Shown here: piece after piece, positions 1-8,866 of the stretch
How positions within the stretch are numbered: position 1 is the first letter of the stretch
How the letters are laid out: every line of letters begins with the position of its first letter
Source of the DNA: Thermanaerothrix solaris
Lineage (GTDB): Bacteria; Chloroflexota; Anaerolineae; Anaerolineales; Anaerolineaceae
DNA: 64,000 nucleotides
NCBI RefSeq assembly: GCF_032334255.1
Contig: NZ_JAUHMF010000001.1
Location: 1,302,001 to 1,366,000, forward strand
Direction: 5' to 3'
The notes under the pieces: model-generated
Told to the model about the DNA's origin: nothing
The model's input: only the letters and a program-made list of their open reading frames with translations
Databases searched by the model: none
Program-made: the position numbers and the translations under genes

Positions 1-471
1 GAAATTAACAAATTGATGGCACGCTTAGAAGAACAAATGCGCACGGCCGAAGTTGCGGTTGAACCAACAACCGAGACCGAGGTTGAATCACTCCCAGCGG
101 TTGAAGCCAGTGTTGAGGAAACTGTCGTTTCCGAACCCTTAGCAAGCGCACCTGAAATTGAAGCCACTCCTGAGATTGAACCTGTGGCTGAAACAACCGT
201 TGAAACGCCAATGGAAACCTTTGAGGAAGAACCTGAGGAAGAGATTTCCTTCGATCAACTCTTCACCCTCAAGAGCGATATCTTCAGCAAGGTAGCGCTC
301 GATGAAGACGAGGAAGAGGAAGAAGAGATCACCGCACGGAGTAAAGGGAAGAAAAAAGCCAAAAAGAAAAAGAAACCCGTGGCGTTGGAATATGATCCGG
401 ATCGGGATCAGATGGTGATTCGTAAGAAACACAAACGTGAAGACGAAGATTGGGATGAATGGGAACTCTAA
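1..471 (+). CDS. nusA: C-terminal tail of transcription factor NusA (partial, 5' end outside window)
   Basis: The reading frame is open from base 1 and ends with TAA at 469-471, so only about 156 C-terminal residues are visible. No folded NusA domain (S1 or KH) lies inside the window. What is seen is a Glu/Thr/Val-rich low-complexity stretch, an acidic run (EDEEEEEEE), a Lys-rich block (KGKKKAKKKKK) and a final acidic DEDWDEWEL. The assignment rests on position: nusA normally sits directly before ylxR and infB, and both follow here. A charged C-terminal extension on NusA is plausible for this phylum. It could instead be another charged protein of the operon; reading upstream sequence would settle this. 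Confidence 0.6.
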   Translation, partial: EINKLMARLEEQMRTAEVAVEPTTETEVESLPAVEASVEETVVSEPLASAPEIEATPEIEPVAETTVETPMETFEEEPEEEISFDQLFTLKSDIFSKVALDEDEEEEEEITARSKGKKKAKKKKKPVALEYDPDRDQMVIRKKHKREDEDWDEWEL

Positions 472-496
472 AAAACGTGACGGAGGGTAGAGAGCG

Positions 497-838
497 GTGG
501 CTAAAGCCAAACCCCGGCGCACCAAACATGTACCCCAGCGCACCTGCGTGGGATGCCGGGAGGTGCTCCCTAAACGCAGCCTGATTCGCCTGGTACGAAC
601 ACCTGAAGGGGTCAAGGTAGATCCTACCGGCAAGGCGCGGGGGCGTGGCGCTTATCTTCATAACCAACGTTCCTGTTGGGAGCGGGCACTCAAAGGTGCC
701 CTGGCTCAGGCGCTGCGGACAGAAATATCTCCCACCGACCGGGAGCAGTTATTGGCCTTTATGGCAACTCTCCCCGAGGAAGAGGTCACCTCTCAACCCC
801 ATACTGAGTCCCGCGATTCAGGAGCACCGCCTGGGTAG
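497..838 (+). CDS. ylxR: YlxR/RnpM family RNA-binding protein (DUF448)
   Basis: The 113-residue product carries the family signature TCVGCRE near residues 15-21, then RSLIRLVRTP and a GRGAYLH segment, the usual order in YlxR. Members are small basic RNA-binding proteins between nusA and infB; some have been shown to bind RNase P RNA and modulate its activity. The start is GTG at 497, supported by GGAGG at 482-486. The C-terminal 25 residues are Glu/Ser/Pro-rich and not conserved. It lies 25 bases after nusA and 72 bases before infB, so co-transcription is expected. Confidence 0.9.
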   Translation: MAKAKPRRTKHVPQRTCVGCREVLPKRSLIRLVRTPEGVKVDPTGKARGRGAYLHNQRSCWERALKGALAQALRTEISPTDREQLLAFMATLPEEEVTSQPHTESRDSGAPPG

Positions 839-910
839 TCACATCCCCCGCGGTGCCCACCCCGATCGCTCGACCACCGCAGGAAACCAACTAGAAAGAG
901 AGGATTGTCT

Positions 911-2698
911 ATGAGCGATAACGGGTCGAAAACCATCGAACTACCGGCAAGTTTGACCGTCCGCGAACTGGCCCAACGTATGCAGGCCAGCCCGATACAG
1001 GTCATTCGTATCTTAATGGATAACGGTGTCATGGCCAACATCAACCAGATGGTGGACTTTGACACCGCCGCAATCGTCGCCTCAGAATTGGGCTTTGAAG
1101 CCAAACTCGAGGTGCATGAAGTAGAAGAAGAGAAAGAAACCGGCGAGGTGCCTCTGTGGCGACAGTTAATTGCTAAGGAAGATCCGCGCTTTTTACAACC
1201 GCGCCCGCCGGTGGTAACGATTTTGGGCCATGTAGATCATGGTAAAACAACTCTTTTGGATGCAATTCGCCACACCAATGTGGCCGCAGGCGAGGCAGGC
1301 GGCATCACTCAGCATATTGGCGCCTATCAAGTGGAGCACAAGGGGCGCCTGATCACCTTCTTAGACACCCCAGGACACGCCGCTTTTACCGCCATGCGTT
1401 CACGCGGAGCGCAAGGGGCCGACATTGTGGTTTTGGTTGTCGCCGCTAACGATGGCGTGATGCCCCAAACCAGAGAAGCCATCGCCCACGCCCGCGCTGC
1501 ACGCGTGCCAATCATCGTCGCCCTCAATAAAATTGACCGCCCCGATGCCAATCCCGATTTCACCAAGCGCCAGTTAGCAGAAGTTGGGCTGGTTCCGGAT
1601 GAATGGGGCGGGAATACCATTGTTGTGCCAGTTTCGGCCAAATTAAAGCAAGGAATCGAAGATCTGCTGGAAGCCATCCTATTGGTCAGCGATAGTCTGG
1701 ACATCAAAGCCAACCCCAACGGGCAGGTCTTTGGCACGGTGATTGAAGCCAAGATTGACCGTGCCCGCGGAGTCGTGGCCACCCTCCTGGTTTATAACGG
1801 GACCCTTGAGGCCGGCGATATCGTGGTAGCCGGAACGGCCTACGGTCGCATCCGCGCAATGTTCGATTTCCGCGGACGTAAACTCCGCAAGGCTGGCCCT
1901 TCTACTCCGGTTCAGGTCATGGGGCTCAATGAAGTCCCCGACGCTGGTGAACTCTTCCGGGTGTACGCAAACGAACGGGAAGCGCGCCAAGTCGTTGAAG
2001 AGCGTTTGCTCCAACGTCAACAACGGCGCCAAGCCCTGCCCAAAGCCTCGCTGGAAGATCTCTTTAGCAAGGTGCAAGCCGGTGAGACTCAGGAACTCCG
2101 CCTGATTATCAAAGCCGATGTACAAGGATCGCTGGAGCCGATTATTTCCTCGCTAAACGACTTGAGCAAAGAAAGCGAGATTCGCATCAACATCCTCCAT
2201 GCCGAAACCGGCAATGTCAGTGAAAGCGACGTTATGCTCGCCTCAGCCTCACATGCGATCATTCTGGGCTTTAATGTCCAGGCAGATCATGCCGCACGTC
2301 GCCTGGCAGAAAGCGAAGGGGTTTCCATTCGGCTATACGATGTGATTTATCGCCTAACCGAGGATATAGAAAAAGCCCTCAAAGGCATGCTGGAGCCGAT
2401 GGAAAAAGAAGTCACCATTGGTAAAGGCACTGTCTTAGCCGTGTTCCACATCTCCAAAGTCGGCAATGTGGCTGGTTGCCGCGTTTTACAAGGTGAATTT
2501 CGCCGCGGTGCCCGCGTCCGCATCCGCCGCAAAGGTGAGATTGTTTATGAGGGAGAGTTTGCTTCCCTAAAACACGAAAAGGATGATGTGCGGGAGGTAC
2601 GCGCCGGCATGGAATGCGGTGCCGGCTTCAAGGGCTTTGATGACATCCAGGTTGGGGATGAAATTGAATGTTATATTATCGAACGTAAGACGGCCTAG
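911..2698 (+). CDS. infB: Translation initiation factor IF-2
   Basis: This GTPase positions initiator fMet-tRNA on the 30S subunit and promotes subunit joining. The sequence shows an IF2_N-like helical segment (LTVRELAQRM), the G1 loop GHVDHGKT at residues 106-113, the G3 motif DTPGH, the G4 motif NKID, and the C-terminal domains that bind fMet-tRNA. At 595 residues it is a short form lacking the long repetitive N-terminal extension of enterobacterial IF-2. ATG 911 is chosen over the in-frame TTG at 905 because AGAGAGG at 897-903 is correctly spaced only for 911. Confidence 0.97.
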   Translation: MSDNGSKTIELPASLTVRELAQRMQASPIQVIRILMDNGVMANINQMVDFDTAAIVASELGFEAKLEVHEVEEEKETGEVPLWRQLIAKEDPRFLQPRPPVVTILGHVDHGKTTLLDAIRHTNVAAGEAGGITQHIGAYQVEHKGRLITFLDTPGHAAFTAMRSRGAQGADIVVLVVAANDGVMPQTREAIAHARAARVPIIVALNKIDRPDANPDFTKRQLAEVGLVPDEWGGNTIVVPVSAKLKQGIEDLLEAILLVSDSLDIKANPNGQVFGTVIEAKIDRARGVVATLLVYNGTLEAGDIVVAGTAYGRIRAMFDFRGRKLRKAGPSTPVQVMGLNEVPDAGELFRVYANEREARQVVEERLLQRQQRRQALPKASLEDLFSKVQAGETQELRLIIKADVQGSLEPIISSLNDLSKESEIRINILHAETGNVSESDVMLASASHAIILGFNVQADHAARRLAESEGVSIRLYDVIYRLTEDIEKALKGMLEPMEKEVTIGKGTVLAVFHISKVGNVAGCRVLQGEFRRGARVRIRRKGEIVYEGEFASLKHEKDDVREVRAGMECGAGFKGFDDIQVGDEIECYIIERKTA

Positions 2699-2725
2699 TT
2701 TGTGAAGAAAGTCGGGTAAAGAACC

Positions 2726-3148
2726 ATGCCAACACCTCAACGTTTACAACGGATTGCGGAACGTATCCAAGAAGAAATCTCGGAAATGCTGGTGATGGGC
2801 GAGATTCGCGATCCCCGCCTGAGCGGCGTAACCATTACCGGCGTCAAGGTGGATCGGGAATTTGCCTTCGCAGATATCTATGTTTCGGCTGTAGAAGGTA
2901 GCCAACGGGCGCCCGAGATTCTGGAAGCCTTTAACCATGCCAGTGGTTACATTCGCCGCTTATTAGCCGAACGCATTGAATTGCGCGTGTTTCCACGGCT
3001 GCGGTTTCACTGGGATCCCACCCCAGAACGTGCCGATCGCATCGAACGTCTATTGGCCTCTTTGCGCAGCGGTTCCACGCCATCTGAGGCCTCGTCGTCA
3101 TCCTCCACACCTTCCGCCAAAAGCGACGACACGGACGAAGCACCATGA
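2726..3148 (+). CDS. rbfA: Ribosome-binding factor A
   Basis: RbfA is a KH-like fold protein that binds the 5' helix of 16S rRNA and helps late 30S maturation. The 140-residue product starts RLQRIAERIQEEISEML and continues with ISGV/TGVKV and FADIYVS segments and the ELRVFPRLRFHWD end of the KH fold. The last 35 residues are Ser/Thr/Asp-rich and probably disordered. It follows infB after 27 bases, and its TGA overlaps the ATG of the next gene (ATGA at 3145-3148), indicating translational coupling. Confidence 0.95.
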   Translation: MPTPQRLQRIAERIQEEISEMLVMGEIRDPRLSGVTITGVKVDREFAFADIYVSAVEGSQRAPEILEAFNHASGYIRRLLAERIELRVFPRLRFHWDPTPERADRIERLLASLRSGSTPSEASSSSSTPSAKSDDTDEAP

Positions 3149-4128
3149 CCTCGGCTGACGTGGATGCTACCATCCGCCAAATGCTCTATCAGGCGCAGCA
3201 CATCCTGATCACGACCCACATTCGCCCGGATGGTGATGCGGTAGGTTCCCTGCTGGGCTTGGGCTTGGCGTTACAGCACGCCGGGCAATCCGTACAGATG
3301 GTGCTCCCAGATGGTATGCCTCAGGTCTTTCGCCATTTACCCGGCAGTGATCAGATTCGGCGTGAAGTTCAACCACCGTTCGATTTATTTATTGTGCTGG
3401 ACACGGCAGACATTCCGCGCATTTCGGCCTCGATGAATGGTTTCCAGGTGGATTTGTGCATTGATCACCACGTGACCAACCCGGGCTTTGCACGAGTTAA
3501 TTTGATTGACCCTGAAGCTGTCGCCACCGCCGCCATCCTGGCTGAGCACCTTCCGGCGTGGGATTTGCCCATCACGTCTGATGTTGCCAGCGCCTTGCTA
3601 ACTGGCATCATTACCGATACAATTGGATTCCGAACGTCCAATATGACCCCCAAGGCACTGCGCCTGGCAGCCGACCTGATGGAGCGAGGGGCTAACCTGC
3701 CTGAACTCTACAAACGTGCGCTCATCCATCGTTCATTTGAAGCCGCACGCTTCTGGGGTTACGGATTGGTTAATTTGAAACGCCAAGGTCGGCTGATCTG
3801 GACCACGCTTACCCAGGCCGATCGGGCTGCCGCGGGTTATCAGGGGAACGATGACGCGGATCTCACAGATATACTCTCGGGTATTGAAGATGGTGACATT
3901 GCCGTGCTTTTCATCCAGCATGCAGACGGACGAATCAAGGTGAGTTGGCGCGCGAAACCCGGTTGGGATGTCTCAACTCTAGCCGCTCGCTTTGGCGGGG
4001 GCGGGCATCCTGCCGCCGCCGGCGCTGATTTTTATGGAAACCTGGAAGAAGTTCAGGAAACGGTTCTCAAAGCCACCCAAGAACTGTGGGAGCAGCAGGC
4101 AATTAATTTGAATTCCGCCAGAGGTTGA
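3145..4128 (+). CDS. nrnA: DHH/DHHA1 phosphoesterase (NrnA-like oligoribonuclease / pAp phosphatase)
   Basis: The 327-residue protein has the DHH-family metal motifs in order: HIRPDGDAVGS near residue 28, VLDTAD, IDHHVTN, and GIITDTIGF, then a DHHA1 domain ending in the glycine-rich substrate motif FGGGGHPAAAG. NrnA enzymes degrade 2-5 nt RNA to mononucleotides and dephosphorylate 3'-phosphoadenosine 5'-phosphate. The position between rbfA and truB is the usual one for nrnA. It overlaps rbfA by 4 bases. Family is certain; exact substrate is inferred. Confidence 0.92.
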   Translation: MTSADVDATIRQMLYQAQHILITTHIRPDGDAVGSLLGLGLALQHAGQSVQMVLPDGMPQVFRHLPGSDQIRREVQPPFDLFIVLDTADIPRISASMNGFQVDLCIDHHVTNPGFARVNLIDPEAVATAAILAEHLPAWDLPITSDVASALLTGIITDTIGFRTSNMTPKALRLAADLMERGANLPELYKRALIHRSFEAARFWGYGLVNLKRQGRLIWTTLTQADRAAAGYQGNDDADLTDILSGIEDGDIAVLFIQHADGRIKVSWRAKPGWDVSTLAARFGGGGHPAAAGADFYGNLEEVQETVLKATQELWEQQAINLNSARG

Positions 4129-4143
4129 TCAGAGGAAGCAAGC

Positions 4144-5058
4144 ATGAATGAACGATCCCGTCAATTTGACATTAAAAATGCCATTTCAGGCGTCCTGGTG
4201 GTGGATAAACCGGTTGGCTTGACCTCTCATGACGTGGTGCAAATTATTCGGAAGGGAACAAACATCCGCCGTGCCGGGCACACCGGAACCCTCGACCCTC
4301 GCGCTTCGGGGGTGCTGGTGGTTTTGATCGGACCGGCGGTACGCCTGAGCGAGTACGTTTCTGCCTCTGACAAACGTTACCAGGCCGTCATCCGGCTGGG
4401 AGAGGCCACGGACACCTATGATTCAGAAGGACGAGTCGTTAGCACTTCACCGGTCAACATCACCGAAGAGCAGTTTGTTGAAGCCTTACAGCAGTTTGTC
4501 GGTGAGATTGAGCAAGTTCCGCCTCCGTATTCTGCAGTCAAAGTCCAGGGGCGGCGCGCCTATGAAATGGCCCGTGAAGGGGAAGAGGTAGACCTGCAAC
4601 CGCGCAAAATTAAAGTCTATAGTCTGGAACTGTTGGAATGGGCGCCACCTGAAGCCGTAATTGATATTCACTGCTCCTCGGGCACCTACATCCGTTCATT
4701 GGCCAACGACCTGGGACGCGTCTTGGGATGTGGGGCTCACCTGGTGGGTTTGCGCCGCACTCGCAGTGGACGCTTCACCCTGCGCGATGCCGTTCCCTTG
4801 CGTAAATTGCGCGAAGCCTTTGAGAACGGCACTTGGTATCAATACCTCATCCCTGCCGCCGAGGCTTTGGCCGATTGGCCGGCGGTTGAACTGGATCACG
4901 AACAGGTCGAACTGATCCGGCACGGCCATCGCATCCCAGGCCAACCCGGGATTGGCAAAATGGTGCGTGCTATCAACGAACAAGGGGAATTAGTTGCCCT
5001 GTTAGAGTACGATGAAAACACCAACGAGTGGCAACCCAAGAAAGTGTTCTTCTCGTAG
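4144..5058 (+). CDS. truB: tRNA pseudouridine(55) synthase TruB
   Basis: TruB isomerises U55 in the T-loop of tRNAs. The catalytic motif GHTGTLDPRASGVL is present with its Asp, followed by KRYQAVIRLGEATDTYD and the conserved QVPPPYSAVKVQGRRAYE. The distal part (about residues 230-304) is a PUA-like C-terminal region. Length 304 fits the family. SD GAGGAAG precedes ATG 4144, 15 bases after nrnA. This is the last gene before the terminator at 5109, so it closes the nusA-infB operon. Confidence 0.96.
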   Translation: MNERSRQFDIKNAISGVLVVDKPVGLTSHDVVQIIRKGTNIRRAGHTGTLDPRASGVLVVLIGPAVRLSEYVSASDKRYQAVIRLGEATDTYDSEGRVVSTSPVNITEEQFVEALQQFVGEIEQVPPPYSAVKVQGRRAYEMAREGEEVDLQPRKIKVYSLELLEWAPPEAVIDIHCSSGTYIRSLANDLGRVLGCGAHLVGLRRTRSGRFTLRDAVPLRKLREAFENGTWYQYLIPAAEALADWPAVELDHEQVELIRHGHRIPGQPGIGKMVRAINEQGELVALLEYDENTNEWQPKKVFFS

Positions 5059-5108
5059 TGGGAGATCTTTTCTGTGGGAAACCCAACACCGAGGATTAAG
5101 GCATGGAA

Positions 5109-5145
5109 CGCAGCAATCACCACAACGGGGTTGCTGCGCTTTTTT
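5109..5145 (+). terminator. Rho-independent terminator after truB
   Basis: CGCAGCAA at 5109-5116 pairs with TTGCTGCG at 5131-5138 and is followed by CTTTTTT. It ends the translation operon before ribF. Confidence 0.8.
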
Positions 5146-5196
5146 GATCACGAATGTTGGCCTTATCTTTTGGAACGCTAAAACGGATAAATCACC

Positions 5197-6126
5197 ATGA
5201 CCCATGTGACTTCTCTGAACGGGCTGGCATTACACAATTCATGGGTGACCATTGGAACATTTGATGGTGTTCACAAAGGACATCAAGCCCTGATTCACAC
5301 CCTGGTCGAAGGTGCTCACCGGCACAATCAGCCTGCAGTTGTGGTCACCTTCTACCCTCATCCAGCGGTCGTTCTGGGCAAAGGTCCTTTCCCCGGTTAC
5401 TTGACCAGTCCAGAGGAACGTGCACGCTACCTAAGTGAATTGGGTGTAGACTGGGTGATCACGCTGACATTTGACCACGCCATGTCAAGCCTGAGTGCAC
5501 AGGACTTCATGAACCAATTAGCCAAACATCTGGGTATACGTTACCTGGTCATCGGATACGACTTTGCCCTTGGGCGGGGACGTGAGGGCAACCCAGAACG
5601 GTTACAAGCCATTGGGCAACAGTTGGGATACGAAGTTATTTTAGCCCAACCCGTTCAGGCCGGAGAGCAGCCTATTTCATCCAGCCAAATCCGCCAATTC
5701 ATTCAACAAGGCAACTTGGAAACCGCCAACCAATGGTTAGGGCGGCTCTATGCCGTTGAAGGCATCGTAGTACGCGGTGATGGGCGAGGGCGCGTGTTGG
5801 GGTTTCCCACCGCTAACCTATCCTACTGGCCTGAAAAACTTCTCCCTGCAAATGGCGTTTATGCCACCTGGGCCTGGGTAGGCAAAGAACGCCTGGCCGC
5901 CGTCACCAACCTGGGAGTACGCCCCACCTTTGCTTCCCCCTTGCATTATCGCTTTCTCGAGGCTCATCTCTTGGATTTTGAGGGCGACCTTTACGAGCAA
6001 ACCCTCACCCTGGAGTTTGTGGCGCGCCTGCGCCCCGAACAACGCTTTTCCAGCCTTGAAGACCTTAAAGCCCAAATCCAGAAGGATATTCGTACCGCCC
6101 GGGAGATTCTTAATCATGTGCCCTGA
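5197..6126 (+). CDS. ribF: Bifunctional riboflavin kinase / FMN adenylyltransferase
   Basis: RibF converts riboflavin to FMN and then FAD. The N-terminal FMN adenylyltransferase half shows TIGTFDGVHKGHQALI, a nucleotidylyltransferase G-x-x-x-G-H motif, then FYPHP and SSSQIRQ. The C-terminal flavokinase half shows GRVLGFPTANLS. At 309 residues it is of normal size. It follows the truB terminator, so it probably has its own promoter, although none is convincing in the 50 bases between. The 3' end overlaps the ThyX-like gene by 11 bases. Confidence 0.96.
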   Translation: MTHVTSLNGLALHNSWVTIGTFDGVHKGHQALIHTLVEGAHRHNQPAVVVTFYPHPAVVLGKGPFPGYLTSPEERARYLSELGVDWVITLTFDHAMSSLSAQDFMNQLAKHLGIRYLVIGYDFALGRGREGNPERLQAIGQQLGYEVILAQPVQAGEQPISSSQIRQFIQQGNLETANQWLGRLYAVEGIVVRGDGRGRVLGFPTANLSYWPEKLLPANGVYATWAWVGKERLAAVTNLGVRPTFASPLHYRFLEAHLLDFEGDLYEQTLTLEFVARLRPEQRFSSLEDLKAQIQKDIRTAREILNHVP

Positions 6127-7531
6127 GCGCCAGGTTTATCTATTAGATCCCCAGTCCTTACCCCCCGAAACCATTGCCGTCACCTTTGCCAAGACCTCCC
6201 GCTCTCCCCAAAGTTTCCGCGATATTGCCGCCGAACTCACCGCAGAGAAAAGCGCCGCCTTTCACGAGAAATGGGTGGTGGGTTACGGGCATGCCTCGGT
6301 TGCCGAACACGCAGTACTTCATATTGCTGTAGAGAATGCCTCACGCTTGGCCATTGAAACCCTTGAGTCCTGCCGCCTGGCCTCCTATACCGAGAAGTCT
6401 ACCCGCTATCAGAAATGGGGATCTGAGGATTTCTTCCACCCACCTGAATTGGCTGGCCATCCACTGGAAAATCGCTACCTGGAAACCTGCCGCACCCTAT
6501 TTGAGCATTATCAACAGGCCCTTCCCAAGGTGCGCGAGGTGATCGCCAGCGAATATCCGTGCCAACCCGATGAAGACGAGGCTACCTGGGAGCGCCGTAT
6601 CCGCTCGAAATACGTGGATGTCTGTCGCTTTTACCTCCCTGCCGCCGCGCTGGCCAATGTCGGGGTTACTATTAACGCCCGCGCACTGGAGCATACCTTG
6701 CGTAAGATGCTCTCACACCCTTTAGAAGAAGTGCGAGCACTGGGTACCGAGATAAAAAACGTGGCGCGAAGTGTTGTGCCCACCCTGGTCAAATATGCTG
6801 ATGCTGTGCCTTACCTTCAGGCCCTTCCCCCCTTTCTAGCCCAAGAGGCAGAGGGTACCCCCATCGCTAGTGATGATTGGTGTCATTTGATTGCCTGGGA
6901 TGCAGAGGCTGAAACGCTCGCCCTTGCCGCTTGTCTTTTCCGTTACTCTCATCTAACCTTTGAGCAAGCCCGAAAGAAAGTCGCCGCACTTACCGTGGAG
7001 GAAAAAACTGCGCTGGTTCAGCGCATCCTGGGCAACCTGGATCGCTTTACGCCCCCCATTCGGGAATTAGAACATATTGGTTATACCTTTGAGGTAACAC
7101 TGGATCAGGGGGGGTATTTCGAACTGAAACGCCACCGCATGATGACCCTCAGCCCCCAGCCGCTGAGCACCTATCTGGGTTATACCATCCCCCGCGCCAT
7201 CGAAGCTGCCGGACTTTATGACTCTTACAATCGCGTCATGGAAATGGCCGACCAAACCTACCGCGCACTGGCGGTGTGGAATCCCGAGGTGGCGGCGTAT
7301 GTGGTACCTAACGCCTTCCGCCGCCGAGCCCTCATTCGTCTCAATTTTCGCCAAGCCTGGCACCTTATCGCCCTCCGCAGTGCCGCCAATGCCCACTTCT
7401 CTTTGCGGCGATTGGCGCAACGCATGGCAGAACGGATTCAGGCGGTCACACCCCTGCTGGGACAGTTTTTGTTAGTCAATCCTGATGAAACCTGGCAGCA
7501 GATTGAAGCCCGTTACTTTTTACGAGCATGA
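6116..7531 (+). CDS. Two-half ThyX-like FAD-dependent thymidylate synthase homologue
   Basis: The 471-residue product contains two ThyX-type halves. The first has GHASVAEH at residues 58-65 (ThyX-type GHxSxxEH) and RLASYTEKSTRY at 87-98, which matches the end of the ThyX motif but has Ser-Cys where the first Arg-His should be. The second half has an intact RHR at 339-341 but continues MMTLSPQPLSTY, losing the Glu and Ser/Arg of the motif. Each half thus keeps what the other lost. Canonical ThyX (about 220-250 residues) makes dTMP with FAD and methylenetetrahydrofolate. ATG 6116 is used; the frame stays open upstream but that part is antisense-like noise inside ribF. Activity is not assured. 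Confidence 0.8.
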   Translation: MCPERQVYLLDPQSLPPETIAVTFAKTSRSPQSFRDIAAELTAEKSAAFHEKWVVGYGHASVAEHAVLHIAVENASRLAIETLESCRLASYTEKSTRYQKWGSEDFFHPPELAGHPLENRYLETCRTLFEHYQQALPKVREVIASEYPCQPDEDEATWERRIRSKYVDVCRFYLPAAALANVGVTINARALEHTLRKMLSHPLEEVRALGTEIKNVARSVVPTLVKYADAVPYLQALPPFLAQEAEGTPIASDDWCHLIAWDAEAETLALAACLFRYSHLTFEQARKKVAALTVEEKTALVQRILGNLDRFTPPIRELEHIGYTFEVTLDQGGYFELKRHRMMTLSPQPLSTYLGYTIPRAIEAAGLYDSYNRVMEMADQTYRALAVWNPEVAAYVVPNAFRRRALIRLNFRQAWHLIALRSAANAHFSLRRLAQRMAERIQAVTPLLGQFLLVNPDETWQQIEARYFLRA

Positions 7532-7552
7532 TAGATAGATGGAGCTATCAGC

Positions 7553-8035
7553 GTGAAGAAGAATGAACTCTTCCAAGCCCTGAACCATAGCCGGGAGCGC
7601 CTCTTAAGGGCCATCGAAGGTTTAGATGCGACTCACCTCACTCAGCCCGGCGCTGTCGGGATATGGTCGGTGAAAGATGTATTGGCTCACCTGGCCATGT
7701 GGGAAGCCCAAACAGTTACCCTGCTCTATCAGGTACGTCAAGGGATGAAACCCACAACATTGCACCTGAAAACTTTCGATACCGATCAACAAAACGCCCA
7801 GTGGTACGAACAAGCCAAAGATCGGCCCTGGGAACAAGTTTGGGCAGATTTCCAGGGAGTGCGGGTGCAAACCCTGCGTCGCCTGGACGCTTTTAACGAG
7901 GATGAACTAAGTTCCCCCACTCGTTTCCCCTGGTTGGGAATGAGCCTGGCTGACCTGGTCTATAAGTGGGTCGTCCAGCACGAAGAGGACCATGCCGCCG
8001 ACCTGGAAACGTGGCGCCAGCGGCTAGAAGGGTGA
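7553..8035 (+). CDS. DinB/ClbS-like four-helix-bundle protein
   Basis: This 160-residue protein resembles the DinB/YfiT/ClbS superfamily: an N-terminal helix (SRERLLRAIEGL), the WSVKDVLAHLAMWE segment that supplies a metal-binding His, and a C-terminal HEEDHAADLETW with two further His residues. Such proteins are metal-binding four-helix bundles, often thiol-dependent transferases or stress proteins; the substrate cannot be told here. GTG 7553 has GGAG at 7541-7544. It lies 21 bases after the ThyX-like gene and probably shares its transcript. Confidence 0.8.
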   Translation: MKKNELFQALNHSRERLLRAIEGLDATHLTQPGAVGIWSVKDVLAHLAMWEAQTVTLLYQVRQGMKPTTLHLKTFDTDQQNAQWYEQAKDRPWEQVWADFQGVRVQTLRRLDAFNEDELSSPTRFPWLGMSLADLVYKWVVQHEEDHAADLETWRQRLEG

Positions 8036-8051
8036 TCCTCACCCATCGGTA

Positions 8052-8663
8052 TTACCCGCCATACATATCAATATAATCCTGGATGGCGGCTTCGATCACC
8101 CGCATGGCGTGTTGGACATCGTAAATGCGCTCAATAAAAGTCGTGGATTCCTTGCCGGGCACCAGTTTATAGGTGCTGAAATAGTGACGCAATCGTTCTA
8201 CCAGCACATCGGGAAGATCATTGACATCGTTGGCGTTTTCCCAGAAGCGATCATTGGCCAGAACGGCAATGATCTTATCATCCGCATCCCCATTGTCAAT
8301 CATCAACATCCCGCCGATAACGCGCGCGGTTAAGATCACCTCCGATTTGGCAATCGGTCGTTCGCTGATCACACAGATATCCAGCGGGTCACCATCTCCG
8401 CGATAAGAACCCGATGCCAATGCTCCCACCCGAGTTCCGCAATACGTTCTCGGTATGAAACCATACAAGGTCGGCGGTTGAGAAGAGGTACGTTGAGGTC
8501 GGTCTACCTTGAGGTAACCGGTCGTTTTTTCAACTTCATATTTGACCAGGTCAAACGGCGTTAACTCGATATACGCATATACCAACTGCGGGGGGTTAGG
8601 GCCAATTTCTAAACCGTGCCAGGGATGTGGACGCCAGCGATAAAAGGGATTTGGAAAAGACAA
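8052..8663 (-). CDS. ppa: Inorganic pyrophosphatase, family I
   Basis: The enzyme hydrolyses pyrophosphate to phosphate, pulling biosynthetic reactions forward. The signature DGDPLDICV, with the metal-binding Asp residues, is seen near residues 90-98, together with KYEVEKTTGYLKVDRP and YGFIPRTYCGT. Length 203 is slightly above the roughly 175 of E. coli because of an N-terminal stretch (FYRWRPHPWHGLEIGP). The start appears to be TTG 8663, which has AAGGAGGG five to eight bases upstream. It converges with the DinB-like gene. Confidence 0.95.
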   Translation of the reverse strand: MSFPNPFYRWRPHPWHGLEIGPNPPQLVYAYIELTPFDLVKYEVEKTTGYLKVDRPQRTSSQPPTLYGFIPRTYCGTRVGALASGSYRGDGDPLDICVISERPIAKSEVILTARVIGGMLMIDNGDADDKIIAVLANDRFWENANDVNDLPDVLVERLRHYFSTYKLVPGKESTTFIERIYDVQHAMRVIEAAIQDYIDMYGG

Positions 8664-8866
8664 GGTTCCCTCCTTGAAAGGATTTTGACAATATAGTGGC
8701 TAATCGGGATAGCCAAGCGCTCTAATTTTAAGCCTTCTCTCTTTATCGCGCCAGCGCCACATCTTTACCGCGCCTGCCAAATTTCACCAGCACTAGAAGG
8801 GTTTAGGTGTTAAAATGGTTCCATCCTCGCGATGAGGTGAATCATAACAACCAAGGAGTTATAACT

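Noticed and set aside
139..633. Long minus-strand ORF over nusA/ylxR
   Set aside because: It mirrors the biased codons of the + strand genes and has no ribosome site or family pattern.
5012..5200. ORF between truB and ribF
   Set aside because: It spans the truB end and the terminator, has no ribosome site and no recognisable protein pattern.
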